Shown here one piece after another: positions 1-12,976 of a stretch of 64,000 nt of DNA (positions within the stretch are counted from its first letter, which is position 1; every line of letters starts with the position of its first letter). The notes under the pieces are model-generated. The model had not been told where the DNA came from and ran no database searches. It was given only the letters and a program-made list of their open reading frames with translations. This stretch comes from Adiantum capillus-veneris (Eukaryota > Streptophyta > Polypodiopsida > Polypodiales > Pteridaceae), in contig CM043963.1 of assembly GCA_014529385.2 (NCBI GenBank), positions 76,993,412-77,057,411 of the forward strand, read 5' to 3'. A program made the position numbers and the translations under genes.

Positions 1-198
1 CGGGTAGCTCATTAGTTGGGATTGACAATTTTTATTGGTCATTGGAGCTATGCTACAATGGTACCCTCAACGTTTGGTGTAGTCATTGTTGGGGAGCGAT
101 GGCCTATGCGTGTAATTATGGCATAAGCAGATAGGTTTCCTCACTAATTTTACTTGTGTTTTTATGGTTTTGTGGATTTATGGATGTGTGTGCATATG
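1..198. repeat. Repeat flank similar to 26.63-26.70 kb
   Basis: No gene is visible. Bases about 5-72 resemble bases about 26627-26695 at roughly 80% by eye, sharing the core GGATTGACAATT followed by related spacing. This marks a dispersed repeat of unknown class. No polypurine tract precedes the LTR that starts at 199. Confidence 0.4.
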
Positions 199-684
199 TG
201 TAGAAGGCGAGGACAGTCCCAACAGGCAAAAACTGCTCCTTAGAAGGCGAACCAACGGGAACAACTACACTGGCAGTAATTACATGGTAGTAATTTTAGT
301 AGTTACTATAGTAACTCTGTAAGCCTATAAATAGGAGCCGCTACATTGTATCTGGGCTTCTTTTTGGGCTTTTTGTACTTTTGGCTTCATAAGCTTTCGG
401 CTTTCAACTCTGTAATCATCACTCCGGTAATCAATCCTTAGACGTCATCTGAGCTTAAGCTTGTTGTACACTGTACTACTTATCTTTGTACTACTAATCT
501 GAATTTATAATAACATTCCCAGTCTTCCAGTTTGTGTCTTCCATTTCAGTACATTATTCCAGTTCAGTTCTCTATTTCAGTCCAGTACTTAATTCCAGTT
601 CTCACTAACTGAACTGCCTAGATAATCAGTAGCTCTCAACTCTAACACTAGAATAGTTGTTTGAAGAGACCAACTCCAATTCCA
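199..684 (+). repeat. LTR of the Athila/Tat-like family (solo or orphan)
   Basis: This 486-bp segment begins TGTAGAAGGCGAGG and ends in CCA. It matches the reverse complement of 12214-12696 along its whole length with scattered substitutions. A TATAAATA box lies at 326-333, so transcription would run on the plus strand. There is no polypurine tract before it, no primer site after it and no matching target duplication, so it is best read as a solo LTR or a remnant whose element is gone. Confidence 0.8.
326..333 (+). promoter_or_regulatory. LTR TATA box
   Basis: TATAAATA sits 128 bases inside the LTR in the context GCCTATAAATAGGAGCC. The inverted LTR copy has the equivalent site changed to CATAAATA, so this copy keeps the better promoter element. 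Confidence 0.6.
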
Positions 685-1472
<788 letters not shown>

Positions 1473-1566
1473 ATGTGTGCTGGGGTCAGTGATGGTGGGA
1501 TAGGACAAGTAGGAGTCAAGGAAGCAGAATCCACGGCTAGATTTACTAATACCGTTGCATACACGT

Positions 1567-2720
1567 TGTTAGGAGTTTTTGGAAGAAGTGATTGCGCTTA
1601 TGTACATACACATGCATGGTGCATAAAATAAAAAATTACCCATTCTTTAGAGCCAGGTGGTTACGTGGGACCCACATGTGTACAGGTAGGACAACATGTA
1701 CATAGTACATTGATTTTCACTATCACCAGTACCAGTGTGTTTTCTCTATAATAATGAGGAGTTGGTAGCTCGTAAAACTTCTCAAGGAAGCTATCTGCGG
1801 GCCGATGACGTGAGGTAAGCAGGTGCCTCAGATGGCATCTAGTGGCGTCAGGAGGTCGAAAGGGGTCAATACTTGCACTTGGATAAGTACGGACACAACG
1901 TGGCTGTTTTTTTGTGATGAATTATGCAAAAGGTCATCATGAGGACCATCTTTTGGGGCTACTTCACGTGGTTGCGGGACCAAAGCTATGGCCTTATTGA
2001 GAAAAGTTGAGGGCCAGGTGTACGGATGGATGTAGCAGGGTGACAACTATGCACTACGAGGCCACTTTTTGGCCTGTTCGGGGTCCGTTTGAGATCAACT
2101 AAAGGGCCAAAGGTGCCCAAGTAAAAAAACTAAGTGTGGGAACTGAAAAACCTGAGAGAAGACCAGAGAAAATGTGGAGAGAAGAGGAGGAACAACCGCA
2201 ACTGAGTTTTTGTGATTTTTGGAGCCTGTTTTGGCCATAAACTGGTCATCCGAGATCGGATTTGAGCACTTTGACATTATAGACTGGGGTTTTGGGCTGT
2301 TCTGGACGCGATGGCACTGTTCATTTTGCCAAATTCTTCACTGTTTTTTTGTTGTTTTGGCTGTGTAAGTTTCTCCTATGAGCAAAGCCTCTTCTCAAGT
2401 TTGTGATTGTATCTGGCATATTTCATCAATACTGTGTGAGCTATTTGCCCCATTGGTGTTGGCCTAAGCTTGGCCTAAGCTCAACTGTATCTAAACATCA
2501 AAAATTCTCCTCTTTTAAGCTGAGTTTTTTGGGTGTGTGTGTCTCTGTGTGGAGTGGCCAAATGGATAGTCTCTCTCCTCTCACTCCATCGTTGTGTTCC
2601 CTGTCTCGGTCAGGTGGGTTGTGTAAGCCGAGTGGTGCCCCATAGTGTGTGTGTGTATCATCCCAAGAGTGTGTGTCGGGTCATTATAGAGGCGTTGTGT
2701 GTGTTTCCATCCCGCTCACA
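1567..2720 (+). repeat. Tat-1 5' LTR
   Basis: The 1154-bp left copy, TG...CA bounded. Its short GT tracts (about 2531-2545 and 2646-2655) are shorter than the corresponding tracts of the right copy, showing simple-repeat change after insertion. Confidence 0.9.
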
Positions 2721-3740
2721 TTCTTTTGGTTGATCTTCTTCGAGTACCTTCAGCTTTGGGATTACAGGTTTCAGATTGCAGACTACAGGTTACAGGGTAC
2801 AGGTACAGGTGATGCACACAGGTACAGGTAGTTGGATTAGAGTGATACACTGGCAAGTGGGAGTCACTTGCAGTTGTCGTGGGTATGTATCATTTGGCGG
2901 CTATTTGAGCACATTGTCTGGTATTGTACGTTACTTGTGGATACTGCCATTGTACACCTTTGTGGAGCCATACTTGGTTTTATTTGGCAGTCCCAACCAT
3001 TTCTGAGACTTGGTCTGGAAGATAGTCATTCTGAGACTTGACTATACGAGATTTGCATAAGCTTTCGTGAGAGGGTCGATAGCGTGAGGTTTTATTGAGC
3101 TGGGATATTCTCAAATGTGAGATCCTTTCGGTGATACAGGTGGCTGGAGCACCCTATTTGTGACCTCGCCATAGTCTATGTACTAGTGATTCCTACTTGA
3201 TGCTTGGCTTCTATTGTTGGCAGGTTATGCATACATATACAATCTATATTTTGGGTTCTTACTGCTCTACTTTTGGGGAAACTCTACCAAAAATTTTCCA
3301 AGTTGTGATGGCTGGTTTTTTGGTCTTTTGAGACATTTATGTTGTTATGCTGCTCAAATTCTGGCAAAATCAGAGGATAAGTCAGATGTGCCTTCTTGGG
3401 AGCTGCATGGTTGGCTTTAATGGATGATCAAAACGGACCTCAATTCACTCCTTTTTATTTAACACAAAGAATCCGGATGAATGTTCATGTGTTTAGGGAA
3501 TTTTTTTTCCAGCAGCGCATAGTCTTTATGTTTGGACCAAGAAGATTAAGAGAGATACTGGAATGTTCTTTGCCTGTTGTAATTCCGATGATTAACTATG
3601 AAAACTCAATTGATGTGCATATGTTTGTCCTTATCTAAAGTTGAGCTCCATTGAAGTTTGTGGGGATTGAGTCAATAAAAAGTTTGGGTTCTTGTACGTG
3701 TGTTCAAAGGGGTTCTCAAAGCATTGAAACTTGGGTAGCC
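2721..3740 (+). other. Tat-1 untranslated leader
   Basis: About 1 kb between the 5' LTR and gag. The reading frames here show no recognisable motif, and no counterpart of the pre-gag frame of Tat-2 is evident. A tetranucleotide-like AGGTTACAGG/ACAGGTACAGG stretch lies near 2765-2830. Confidence 0.6.
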
Positions 3741-4790
3741 ATGGCTTTCTCTTATCCGGAGTTTCATGGAAGAAGTGATGAAGATGTGGAAGACTTTTTG
3801 GAAAAGATGGAGGTTGCCTGCATTAGCAACCAGATTCATGACCCAGCGTAGATGTTACGTCTTCTCCATATTTGTTTGAAGAGTGATGCACGAGTTTGGT
3901 CCAAAGCATTTGAAGAGGAGTTGCGTGTAGCTGATCCACCTGTAACATTAAGTTGGGACAATCTACGGCATGGATTGGAAGTGGAGTTTGTGAAGACAGA
4001 AGATCCTGACAAAGTGTGGCAAGAAGTACAAGGCTTGGTGCAAAAGGAAGGTGAGCCAGTAGATGCGTACATAAGTAAGTTTTCATTGGCATGGGAGCGC
4101 ATGTGCAAGGCCTTAGCACCACAAGTACCCCCACCTGACATGATGAAGAAGGACAGATTCTTGGCTGGTCTTTGGGATAATATAAGTTGGAGAGTGGAGC
4201 TAAAGAAGCCTAGAACATATGAAGATGCATTGGAGGTGGCAAGGAACAAAAAGTGGAAGCTGAGGAAAATGAGCCAGTTAGGGGTGGAGTCTTCACCCAA
4301 GAGGTCTGAGTTTCAGCCTATGGACTCTTTACAAGGTCGCATGCCAGGGCTTCATCATGAACCAGTGGTTTCTATTACTCCTCAAGTTATGCCAATAGTG
4401 GTCACTACAGCAGTGCAAGATGATGGGCTAAGGCAAGACATGAGGCAAGTGGTAGATTTAATGAAGAATCTTAGCCTTAACATGCTAGGTAATGTGGGAA
4501 ATAATCAAGGTCGGGGGAGGTTTGCAAATCAGCCAGGAGGTGAAGAAAGACCTAGGAATGGTGTTGGACAAAGCAATGGTAGGTTCTAAAGGCAGACACC
4601 CATGTGTTATAATTGTGGAGAGTTGGGCCACATCAGCCCACAATGTGATAAGCCACCAAGGATGGGGGGAGACATGTATCCATTGCCAAGACATGTGCTA
4701 ACTAGGTCAAATGATTATGGCATTGAAATTAAGGGAGAAGAAGGAACCAGTGGATTAACCTAGGAGGAAAAGGAAAAGACAAAAGTGATA
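3741..4790 (+). pseudogene. gag: Tat-1 gag (broken)
   Basis: Capsid/nucleocapsid remnant. The likely start is the ATG at 3741 (MAFSYPEFHGRSDED), chosen because Tat-2 gag begins similarly (MASVAFPTFKGKKGED). The middle carries the retrotransposon gag domain around the motifs ARVWSKAFEEEL and YISKFSLAWERM. A CCHC zinc knuckle, CYNCGELGHISPQC, lies at 4615-4646 and would bind RNA. In-frame stops at 3849 (TAG), 4587 (TAA) and near 4761 (TAG) break it, without any frameshift, and the same frame then runs on into the protease. Confidence 0.85.
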
Positions 4791-6014
4791 AGTGTAGTCA
4801 CCTTGGAGAAGACATCAAAGCTAGAGGATACGTTAGTGATGCCTATTGGGAAGAGGACCACAGAGGACAAGGAAGGAAGAAGTGCCCTAGGTCCGAGTAA
4901 GAAGACGGGAAAGAGTCATGAAGGCGAGGATGTCAAGGCCAAGAGGAAAAGGAGGGCTCGTCGCAAGTTTCATGTTTCAAATTTTCCACTAGGGGATGGG
5001 CAATTAAGCTATGACTTAAAGGAGGATCTGACAAACAGGAAGGCAGATGTTACTTTTGGGCAGCTTATAGAGATGATGCCTAAGCTAAAGAGACAATGGA
5101 AGAGGATGGTTAACCCAATGGAGAAAGAGCCAGAGAGAGGTTCAGTAAAGGTGTTGGCAATGGACGAGCTACCAGACATTTGTCCAATAGTAGATGTGTG
5201 GCATAAAATAAAAAATCTGGGACAAGGTTATGTGGATGGTGGAGCCCAAATATGTGTCATAACACACTCATGTGTTGAGAAGATGGGTCTTACAATGACT
5301 GGGGTGTCCGGCTTCCGGATTAGATTGGCAAACCATCAAAAAGTAAAATGTTTGGGTGTTGTAAAGAGCTTAGAAGTGGAGGCATATGATGCAAAGGAAG
5401 TGGTTTATTTTCATGTGATGCCAGCGGGGTTGGGAGCATATCCTATTATACTGGGCAGACCATGGTTACGTGCAGTGGGAGCTGTTCAAGATTGGAGACA
5501 TGGTACAACTAGCCTATATGGAAAGACAGGTGCCAAGAAGCTATATAAGATGGACACAAGGAAAGTATTGGAAGAGTTTTATGAAGATGAAGATGAGTCT
5601 AGTGATGAAGACTATTCCACAGTGATTGATGAGGACAATGATAGTACTACCAGCAGTGATGAGGATGTTGATGTTGCATTTCTTTTGATGAACAAAGAAA
5701 TCCATGAGTCTAGTTTAGTCATATTTGCAAATGAGGTTGAAGATGAAAGTGAAGGGCCTTATGAAGTGATTGAAGGGCTGATGCAAACCAAGGTTGAATT
5801 GTCAAAGAAGCAGGCATTGATGACACAAATGATCAGTGGAGACCTCTCATCTACGGAGAAGGAGATATATTTGCACATGCTGGCTAGTTTTCCTGATTTG
5901 TTCATTACTTCATATGAAGAGATTAGAGGGTTCAAGGGAGAAGAGATGCATATAGAGCTGAAAGAAGGTGCTAAGCCAATGCAACAAAGGCTAAGAAGGA
6001 TGGGTCAAGAGTAG
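4785..6014 (+). pseudogene. pro: Tat-1 protease and gag-pol linker (broken)
   Basis: A 409-codon open stretch with a lysine/arginine-rich linker, then a retroviral-type aspartic protease. The active-site motif YVDGGAQIC has its Asp codon at 5235-5237, and the flap/C-terminal motif PIILGRPWL follows. The DGGA form, rather than DTGA or DSGA, matches Tat-group proteases. An acidic segment near 5580-5670 follows. The stretch ends at a TAG (6012) and a second TAG about ten codons later, just before the reverse transcriptase. Confidence 0.85.
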
Positions 6015-6029
6015 ATGGAAGCCTTGCGG

Positions 6030-6975
6030 GCAGAGGTGGACTAGTTATTGAAGGTAGGGTTCATAGTCCCAATGGAGACCACAGAATGGGTGAGTCCAGT
6101 AGTAGTTAGCCCAAAGAAGGATGGGAAGTGGAGAATTTGTGTAGATTTTAAACCCTTAAATGCAACCACTAAGAAGAACCCATATCCTCTTCCATTCATC
6201 GATCAAATCTTGGATTCAATGGTGTTATGAGAGGTACAATGTATGTGATGGTTTTTCAGGCTATTTACAATTGAAGATTTCTCTTAAAGACGAACAAAGA
6301 CAACTTTCATTACGTCGTGGGGTTGTTATTGTTACACAATATTGCCATTTGGGTTGACAAATGGACCTTCCTTCTATCAAGAGAGAGCAAATTGGGTATT
6401 GACACCATTCATTGGTAGCTGTGTTGAAGCTTTTATGGACGAATGCTGTGTCTACAGCAGTAGGGCTGAACACCATGAGAAGCTGCAGATGGTATTGGCT
6501 CGATATGATGAATGTGGAGGACAACTAAATACAAAGAAATGTCATCTAGCACAGCCAAGGGTGAAGTTATTGGGCCATATGGTGTCAGAAAATGGCATTG
6601 AGGCTGATCCAGACAAGGTTAAGTCTATTATTCTTCTTCCATCACCTACGAGTACAAAGCAATTGGCAACCTTTATACACAAAGTGAAGGACATGGCGCT
6701 GGTTTATTCCATTGTCTTCACATCTTCTTTATCCATTACAACAAGTGGCAAAGCATGATCCATTGCAATGGGATGACAAGTGTGAAGAAGTGTTTCAAGA
6801 GGTGAAAGAAGTGTTAGGGGGGCTCTCAGCCATGCAGGCTCCTGATTGGGAGCAAGTGTTTTCTGTAAATCCATCAGTAGGGGATGATGCCATTGGAGCC
6901 GTGCTATTGCAAAAGGGGAAGGGCAGCCATTATATGAGGCCAGTGTATTGTGCAAGCCGAGTGTATTCTCAGAAG
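6030..6975 (+). pseudogene. pol: Tat-1 reverse transcriptase and RNase H (broken)
   Basis: The N-terminal fingers are seen at 6048-6230 (WVSPVVVSPKKDGKWRICVD), then frameshifts near 6230 and 6340. The palm follows at 6342-6700, and frameshifts near 6680-6710 precede the RNase H-like segment at 6712-6978. The catalytic box, normally F-x-D-D, reads FMDE at 6432-6443, so one metal-binding Asp is lost and the enzyme would be dead even with frames repaired. The RNase H start reads SVGDDAIGAVLLQ, lacking the usual first catalytic Asp context, as in Tat-2. Confidence 0.88.
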
Positions 6976-7265
6976 TAGAGCTAGTGATGGCCAGGGTAAT
7001 ATTTTCTTGTCGACGATTTCATCATTACTTGCTACCACGACCTTTTGTTTTCTTGATGAGGTACGCCTTTTTGACACAATTAATTAATGGCATTAACATG
7101 TCAAATGTGGTCAAGAAATGGGTAATTGAGCTGCAAGAGTTTGAGTTCTCGTTTTTAGTGGAAGACAGTACAAGAGCTACACTAGCTAATTTGTTGACTT
7201 ACAAGGAGAATCCCCTTCTTGTTAAGGAAGAGGTGGTGAAAAGGGTAGTCGAAGAAGTGCCATAG

Positions 7266-7650
7266 ATTAACAATGCACATGTTTTTTTCTTTGAAGGCTC
7301 ATACAAGAAGAGCCATGATGCGGCTTCAGGGGGTATAGCACTTTATGATCCAGAGGGGAAGTTAGTGTGCAAGAGAGGGTTCAAATTGGATGCACATAGT
7401 AGCAATGAGACTGAATATGCTACATTGGAAGCCGGATTACACATTTGTTTGAAGCATGGAATTAGAAGGTTGAGCATAAAAGGTGATGCTTTGTTAGTTG
7501 CGAAGCAAGTGCTGGGTGTGTAGAAGAGCAAGAACACCTCATTGAAGGACATGTGTTTTAGAATTAAAGGCTTGTTAAAAAAGTTCGAAGCATGGAGCAT
7601 CAGACACATTGAATGTGCTCTAAATGGAGAGGCACATGAAGCAGCTCAAA
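7266..7650 (+). pseudogene. Tat-1 second (archaeal-type) RNase H (broken)
   Basis: After the first RNase H and a short tether, the frame reads FFEGSYKKSHDAASGGIALY, then SSNETEYATLEAGL and IKGDALLVAKQVLGV, which are the beta-sheet start and the E and D motifs of the archaeal-type RNase H of Tat elements. The first catalytic Asp reads Glu (FEG rather than FDG). A TAG at about 7520 truncates it. Its place before integrase is diagnostic of the Tat clade. Confidence 0.82.
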
Positions 7651-9066
7651 GCATGATTGGAGAGCTATTTGTGTTGAGGACCAATTTACCTCTTTATCAT
7701 GGCCGAGAAAGTTTGGCTCAAGAAGAGGAGTTTTTGCTAACAGGAATCATTACAAAGGACATTCAGAAGTCTAAGAAGTATGGTTTTGTGCATAGAGCAT
7801 ACAGATACAAATTGATTGGTGATGTCTTGTACATGAAAGGGGTTGATCTCATGTTGAGACGTGTACCTTGGCGGGAGGAGCTTTAGAGAGTGTTGGAAGA
7901 GAATCATGACGACGCATGTGGCGGCCATTTTGCTCTAAAGATCACCTTGCATAAGATCTTGCAAGAGGGGTATGTATGGCCTAGTTTGCACAAGGATGTT
8001 CACCATTGCTGTAGGTCTTGCAATAGGTGTCAAGCATTTGGGAAGAGAGTATTGAAGCCAGAGATACGAAAAACCATTATGGTGTTTGATATGTTTGAAA
8101 AGTGGGGGATTGATGCAATAGGCCCGTTACCTATCACAAGTAGGGGAAAAAGCTATATTTTGACTGCAGTGGACTATCTCTCTAGATGGGCAGAGGCTAT
8201 AGCAGTAAAACAAATCATTGCAAAGGATGTGGGAAAATTTGTGTATGATGAAATATGTTGCAAGTTTGGGGTGCCATTGGAGCTACTTTCGGATAAGGGG
8301 CCAGGATTTAGAGCTAAAATATTAGACTTTTTATGCGCAAAGATGAAGATTAGGCACCAGCATACCACTCCTTATTATCCTCAATGTAACGGCTTAAATG
8401 AAATATTCAATGGTGAATTGGTACAAATTCTTTCAAAAGTGACAGAGCACCAAGGAAAGAATTGGGATTTGGAATTGCCTAGTGCATTATGGGCTTACCG
8501 TACTTCGGTAAAGACATGTACATGGTTTACTCCATTTCAGATATGGAAAGGAAGCACTATTGCCTGTGGAAGTAGAGTTTCCTGCGGTCAAGATGTTAGA
8601 GAAGTTTCTTGGGCAGTCTAGTGATGCATTCAAAGAGAGGGTCTTACAGTTACAAGAAGTTCAACTGGATAGGATGAGTGCATTAGAACGTTATGGGCAA
8701 ATGCAGGATAAAGCTTTGGCAAAGATAAATGAAAAGGTCAAAAGTAAGGGTATCAAGAAGCATGACTTGGTTTTGTGCTACAACAATAAGCTTGACAAGA
8801 CATTCCAAAAGAAGTTTCAAATTAAGTGGGAAGGCCCTTTCAAGGTAGTGGAGTGTTTTCCGCATGGTACATATCAGTTGGCTAACCTGGATGGGATTCT
8901 ACATAAGTCAAGGGTAAATGGATTGCGTCTTAAATTGTATCATGCTAGACTGATGATGGTGGAGCAAGATGAGCTATCTGCAGAAAAAGTAATGTATGTG
9001 AGGGATGAGGAGACCTATGACGCGGCGAGTCTCATATCTCTTTTTGTTGCTGCTGATCATGAATGA
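7650..9066 (+). pseudogene. int: Tat-1 integrase (broken)
   Basis: The zinc-binding HHCC domain is at 7900-8040 (HDDACGGHF ... CRSCNRCQ). The catalytic core at 8090-8530 holds D in KWGIDAIG and D in SDKGPGF. The position of the third catalytic acid reads NGLNEIFNG instead of NGLVEKVNG. A GPF/Y-type C-terminal module, IKWEGPFKVVE, is near 8820-8850. A TAG at 7884 and a frameshift near 8560-8620 interrupt it. The frame ends at TGA 9064-9066, 28 bases before the 3' LTR. Confidence 0.88.
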
Positions 9067-9094
9067 TCTAGCACGCTAGGGGATGGGCAAATTA

Positions 9095-10249
9095 TGTTAG
9101 GAGTTTTTTTAGAAGAAGTGATTGCGCATATGTACATACACATGCATGGTGCATAAAATAAAGAATTGCCCATTCTTCAGAGCCAGGTGGTTACGTGGGA
9201 CCCACATGTGTACAGGTAGGACAACGTGTACATAGTACATCGATTTTCACTATCACCAGTACTAGTGTGTTTTTTCTATAATAATGAGGAGTTGGTAGTG
9301 GGTAAAACTTCTCAAGGAAGCTATCCATGGGCCGATGACATGAGGTAAGTAGGTGCGTCAGATGGCATCTAGTGGCGTCATGAGGTCGAAAGGGGTCAAT
9401 ACTTGCACGTGGATAAGTACGGACACAACGTGGCTGTTTTTTTGTGATGAATTATGCAAAAGATCATCATGAGGACCGTCTTTTGGGGCTACTTCACGTG
9501 GTTGCGGGACCAAAGCTATGGCCTTATTGAGAAAAGTTGAGGGCCAGGTGTGCGGATGGATGCAGCAGGGTGACAACTATGCACTGTGAGGGCACTTTTT
9601 GGCATGTTCGGGGTCCGCCGTTTGAGGTCAACTAAAAGGCCAAAGGTGCCAAGGAAAAAAGCTAAGTTTGGGAACTGAAAAACCTGAGAGAAGACCAGAG
9701 AAAACGTGGAGAGAAGAGGAGGAACAGCTGCAACTGAGTTTTTGCGGTTTTTGGAGCTTGTTTTGGCCATAAACTGCTCATCCGAGGTCGGATTTGAGCA
9801 CTTTGACATTGTAGACATGGGTTTTGGGCCGTTCCGCACGCGATGGTGCTGTCCATTTTGCCAAATTCTTCACTGTTTTGGCTGTGTAAGTTTCTCCTAT
9901 GAGCGAAGCCTCTTCTCAAGTTTGTGATTGTATCTGACATATTTCATCAATACTGTGTGAGCTATTTGCCCCATTGGTGTTGGCCTAAGCTCAATTGTAT
10001 CTAGACATCAGAAATTATCCTCTTTTGAGCTGAGGTTTTGGGTGTGTGTGTGTGTGTGTGTGTGGGTGTGTGTGGAGTGGGCAAATCGATAGTCTCTCTC
10101 CTCTCACTCCATCGGTGTGTTCCCTGTCTTGGCCAAGTGGGTTGTGTAAGCTCAGTGGTGCCCCATAGTGTGTGTGTGTGTGTGTATCATCCCAAGAGTG
10201 TGTGTTGGGTCATTATAGAGGCGTTGTGTGTGTTTCCATCCCGCTCACA
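9095..10249 (+). repeat. Tat-1 3' LTR
   Basis: The 1155-bp right copy, preceded by a purine-rich tract. It contains a GT run at about 10041-10066 and a second at about 10167-10184, both longer than in the left LTR. Confidence 0.9.
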
Positions 10250-10433
10250 ACGTCAACTTGGACAGGTGCGTGCATCTCGAATATTGGGCAACACCAAGGT
10301 GTGTACACTATATTTTTGTGATATGAGTAGGATCCAAGTGAGAGATAGTGAGGGTACGGTATATGGAAAGAGATTTTGGGTGCATGTGAAAGACGTGGTG
10401 GGTCAATGGGTGAAGGTGGACACGCTCTACGAT

Positions 10434-10435
<2 letters not shown>

Positions 10436-10496
<61 letters not shown>
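10436..10496. repeat. (GA)30 microsatellite
   Basis: A perfect GA run of about 61 bp. Confidence 0.97.
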
Positions 10497-10499
<3 letters not shown>

Positions 10500-11411
10500 A
10501 AGGTGGGTTCCACCTTGACCAAGGAGAGAGAGGGAGTGGGAGTGGAGATGAGAGAGAAAGAGGAGAGAGTATCTCCAACTCGCCTAAGAGGGCTGGGGGA
10601 GGAGTCTTTTGTTTTCTTTTTTAAACCTTTAATCACCGTAAGAGAGAGTTCTCACCTATAACAAACTGTCGAAGTCGAATTTTCACGTTGAAGCTCAAAA
10701 TCTAACCGTTGAGTTAGTACAACTATCAAGAATTTTCTAGAGCGTACACCGAAGCTCGTGATCAACTGCCCGCTAGAGTTGGAATCAAATTTTTTATTCT
10801 TTAAATGTCCAAAAATGCCAAAATTAGCTTAAGAATCAGCATTCCAAAAATTTGCCCAAAAATTCCATAAACCTCAAAAAATCATCGTCAATTCCATTCA
10901 AACACATACACAAGCAAGCCAAAAATAGCAGTTTTTATCGAAAACACAAAATTACGACAAAATCACCAAACCGACCCTCAAAAATAGCGAAACGCACAAA
11001 ACTCGACCAATGAGGGCAAAAAAGCGCTCAAAATCATGCCATAATTATGCACACAAAACAACTCTTCAAGATCGTAACTTATCATTTTTTATGGAATTAA
11101 TTAATTTTTAATACAAAAACTAGCAAAAAATTGACAAAATTTTAGTAAAAATATTTGAAAATTTTGTGAAAAATCTCCACACAAAGAGGAATGGTGCAGC
11201 TAGATTAAAACTCAATCATCACATTGATTCAATTGAAAATTAATTTTGCCATTAAAATTCAAAACTAGGTAATTAAATTGATAAATTAGGTCAAAATTTG
11301 ACGCACTTGGACTGTGTAAATTCTTGTTTTGAGCTCAAAAACACAGTAATTAAGCATTACACACATCAATTTTGCAATCAATCATCAAATTAATCATGCA
11401 CATTAACCAAC

Positions 11412-11414
<3 letters not shown>

Positions 11415-11476
<62 letters not shown>
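11415..11476. repeat. (AC)31 microsatellite
   Basis: A perfect AC run of about 62 bp in an A-rich, CACA-rich context. Confidence 0.97.
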
Positions 11477-11479
<3 letters not shown>

Positions 11480-12213
11480 TAATTTACAATTTTTACCAAT
11501 TTTTAGGTGCGTACACACATGTGTTAATCATGTCGAGATTAAAAATTGAACACACAAGTCTCTAATTGGACATGTCCACATACAAATCAATCATCACATT
11601 AGCCAAATCATTATGCACACATTGATTTTTAGGTGCACACGCAAGGGAAAAATAGTGCACACACACCTAATATTAGGCACACTCAATTAGAGTGCACACA
11701 CACTTGATTTTGATGTACACAATCTAAAGTGACCATTCAAGCATGCAAGTAGCAAATTAAAAATGCACATTTGCACATGAAATCATCAATTTTTCACATT
11801 CGATTCTAGGAAAATTTTGGCATTAAGACGGCATGCAAACGCACGAAAGCAAAAGCTCAAAATCACCAATTTGATAACAATGATGCATACCATATAAAAC
11901 TTAAATCCAATGGCACCATTCAATTTAGGATCACCCAATGTGTAGGTCGATTTTTTCCAAAGCTCTAATCTTGAATTCCAAAATCAACAAATTGTTAAGT
12001 GATTATCACAAACAGGCATTAATAGAATGCAATCCAAGCCTCTAATTAGGCAAATGTCAAAGCATAAGCAAAAAATGTTAGTGCAATTAGTTAGCGTGTA
12101 AGTTAATAAAAATTAGTGAAATTAGCAAGGGTTTGGTGTGAATTAAGAGTGTGTACACACACAATTAGCAAGATTTGGTACCAAATTAGGGGAAATTGAA
12201 CATAATGCCATAT

Positions 12214-12696
12214 TGAAATGGGAGTTGGTCTCTTCATACAGTTATTCCAATGTTAGAGTTCAGAGCTACTGATTATCTAGGCAGTTCAGTTAGTGAGGAC
12301 TCGAAATAAGTACTGGACTGAAATAAAGAACTAAACTGGAATAATGTAATGAAATGGAAGACACAAACGGAAAAACTGGGAATGTTATTATAGATTCATA
12401 TGAGTAGTACAAAGATAAGCAGTACAGTGTACAACAAGCTTAAGATCAGATGAAGTCTAAGGATTGATTACATGAGTGCTGATTACAGAGTTGAAAATTA
12501 AAATTTTATGAAGCCGAAAGTAGAAAAAGCCCAAAAGAAGCCCGGATACAATGTAGCGGCTTCTATTTATGGGTTACAAAGTTATTGTAGTAACTATTGT
12601 AATTACTGCCATGTAATTATTGCCAGTGTAGCTGTTTCTGCTGATCGGCCTTCTAAGGAGCAGTTCGTGCCTGCGGGACTATCCTCGCCTTCTACA
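12214..12696 (-). repeat. Athila-like 3' LTR
   Basis: This 483-bp LTR, in minus orientation TGTAGAAGG...TTTCA, is an inverted copy of 199-684. It is directly preceded (minus sense) by a polypurine tract, which shows it is the 3' LTR of the element to its right. Confidence 0.88.
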
Positions 12697-12713
12697 TCCT
12701 TCCCTCCTTTCTT
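12697..12713 (-). promoter_or_regulatory. Polypurine tract (plus-strand primer)
   Basis: Minus-strand sequence AAGAAAGGAGGGAAGGA ends exactly at the first base of the LTR. This position and composition are those of the primer for plus-strand DNA synthesis in LTR retrotransposons. Confidence 0.8.
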
Positions 12714-12976
12714 GAGTTTTGGCATAAACCAAAATTTGCTTTCGACTAGAAAAAAAATCCACCGCTTGATTCTGATTTGTTGCTGAGAAAACCTGTTTGG
12801 TTTTTTGAGTTGGTCGATGTTCCTCATGATAGTACTCTTTTGATATTGCTAGCTTCATGCCATACTTCATGCTTGTTGAGTGCTTGACACCCATATAACT
12901 GTAATTCCAAGGGCACCCATCCAAGGAGATTCCAATGCCTACCTGGGAAAATCCACTGTCTGATTCTGAGATGGAA

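Larger units (their letters stand above)
1567..10249 (+). mobile_element. Tat-1: old complete Tat-type Ty3/gypsy retrotransposon
   Basis: An 8.68-kb element bounded by direct LTRs 1567-2720 and 9095-10249, both beginning TGTTAGGAG and ending CTCACA. The flanks carry a 4-bp duplication ACGT (1563-1566 and 10250-10253). The internal region has a 1-kb leader, then gag, aspartic protease, reverse transcriptase, RNase H, a second archaeal-type RNase H and integrase in Tat order, all in pieces. A polypurine stretch AGGGGATGGG precedes the 3' LTR at about 9078-9087. I could not identify a convincing primer site after 2720. The first 270 bp of the LTRs differ at about 19 positions by eye, so the insertion is old. 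It is a relative of Tat-2 at 44.6-53.8 kb in protein sequence, but its LTRs are unrelated in sequence. Confidence 0.92.
10250..12213. other. AT-rich spacer with microsatellites
   Basis: This is the right part of the Tat-1 target locus. It holds (GA) repeats at 10436-10496, (CA) repeats at 11415-11476 and many short CACA clusters. From about 10800 it is A-rich with no open frame of coding character and no recognised element signal. Confidence 0.6.

Noticed and set aside
10038-10661. A 207-codon plus-strand open frame
   Set aside because: It crosses the Tat-1 LTR end and the (GA) run, and is made of GT and GA simple repeats. No motif.
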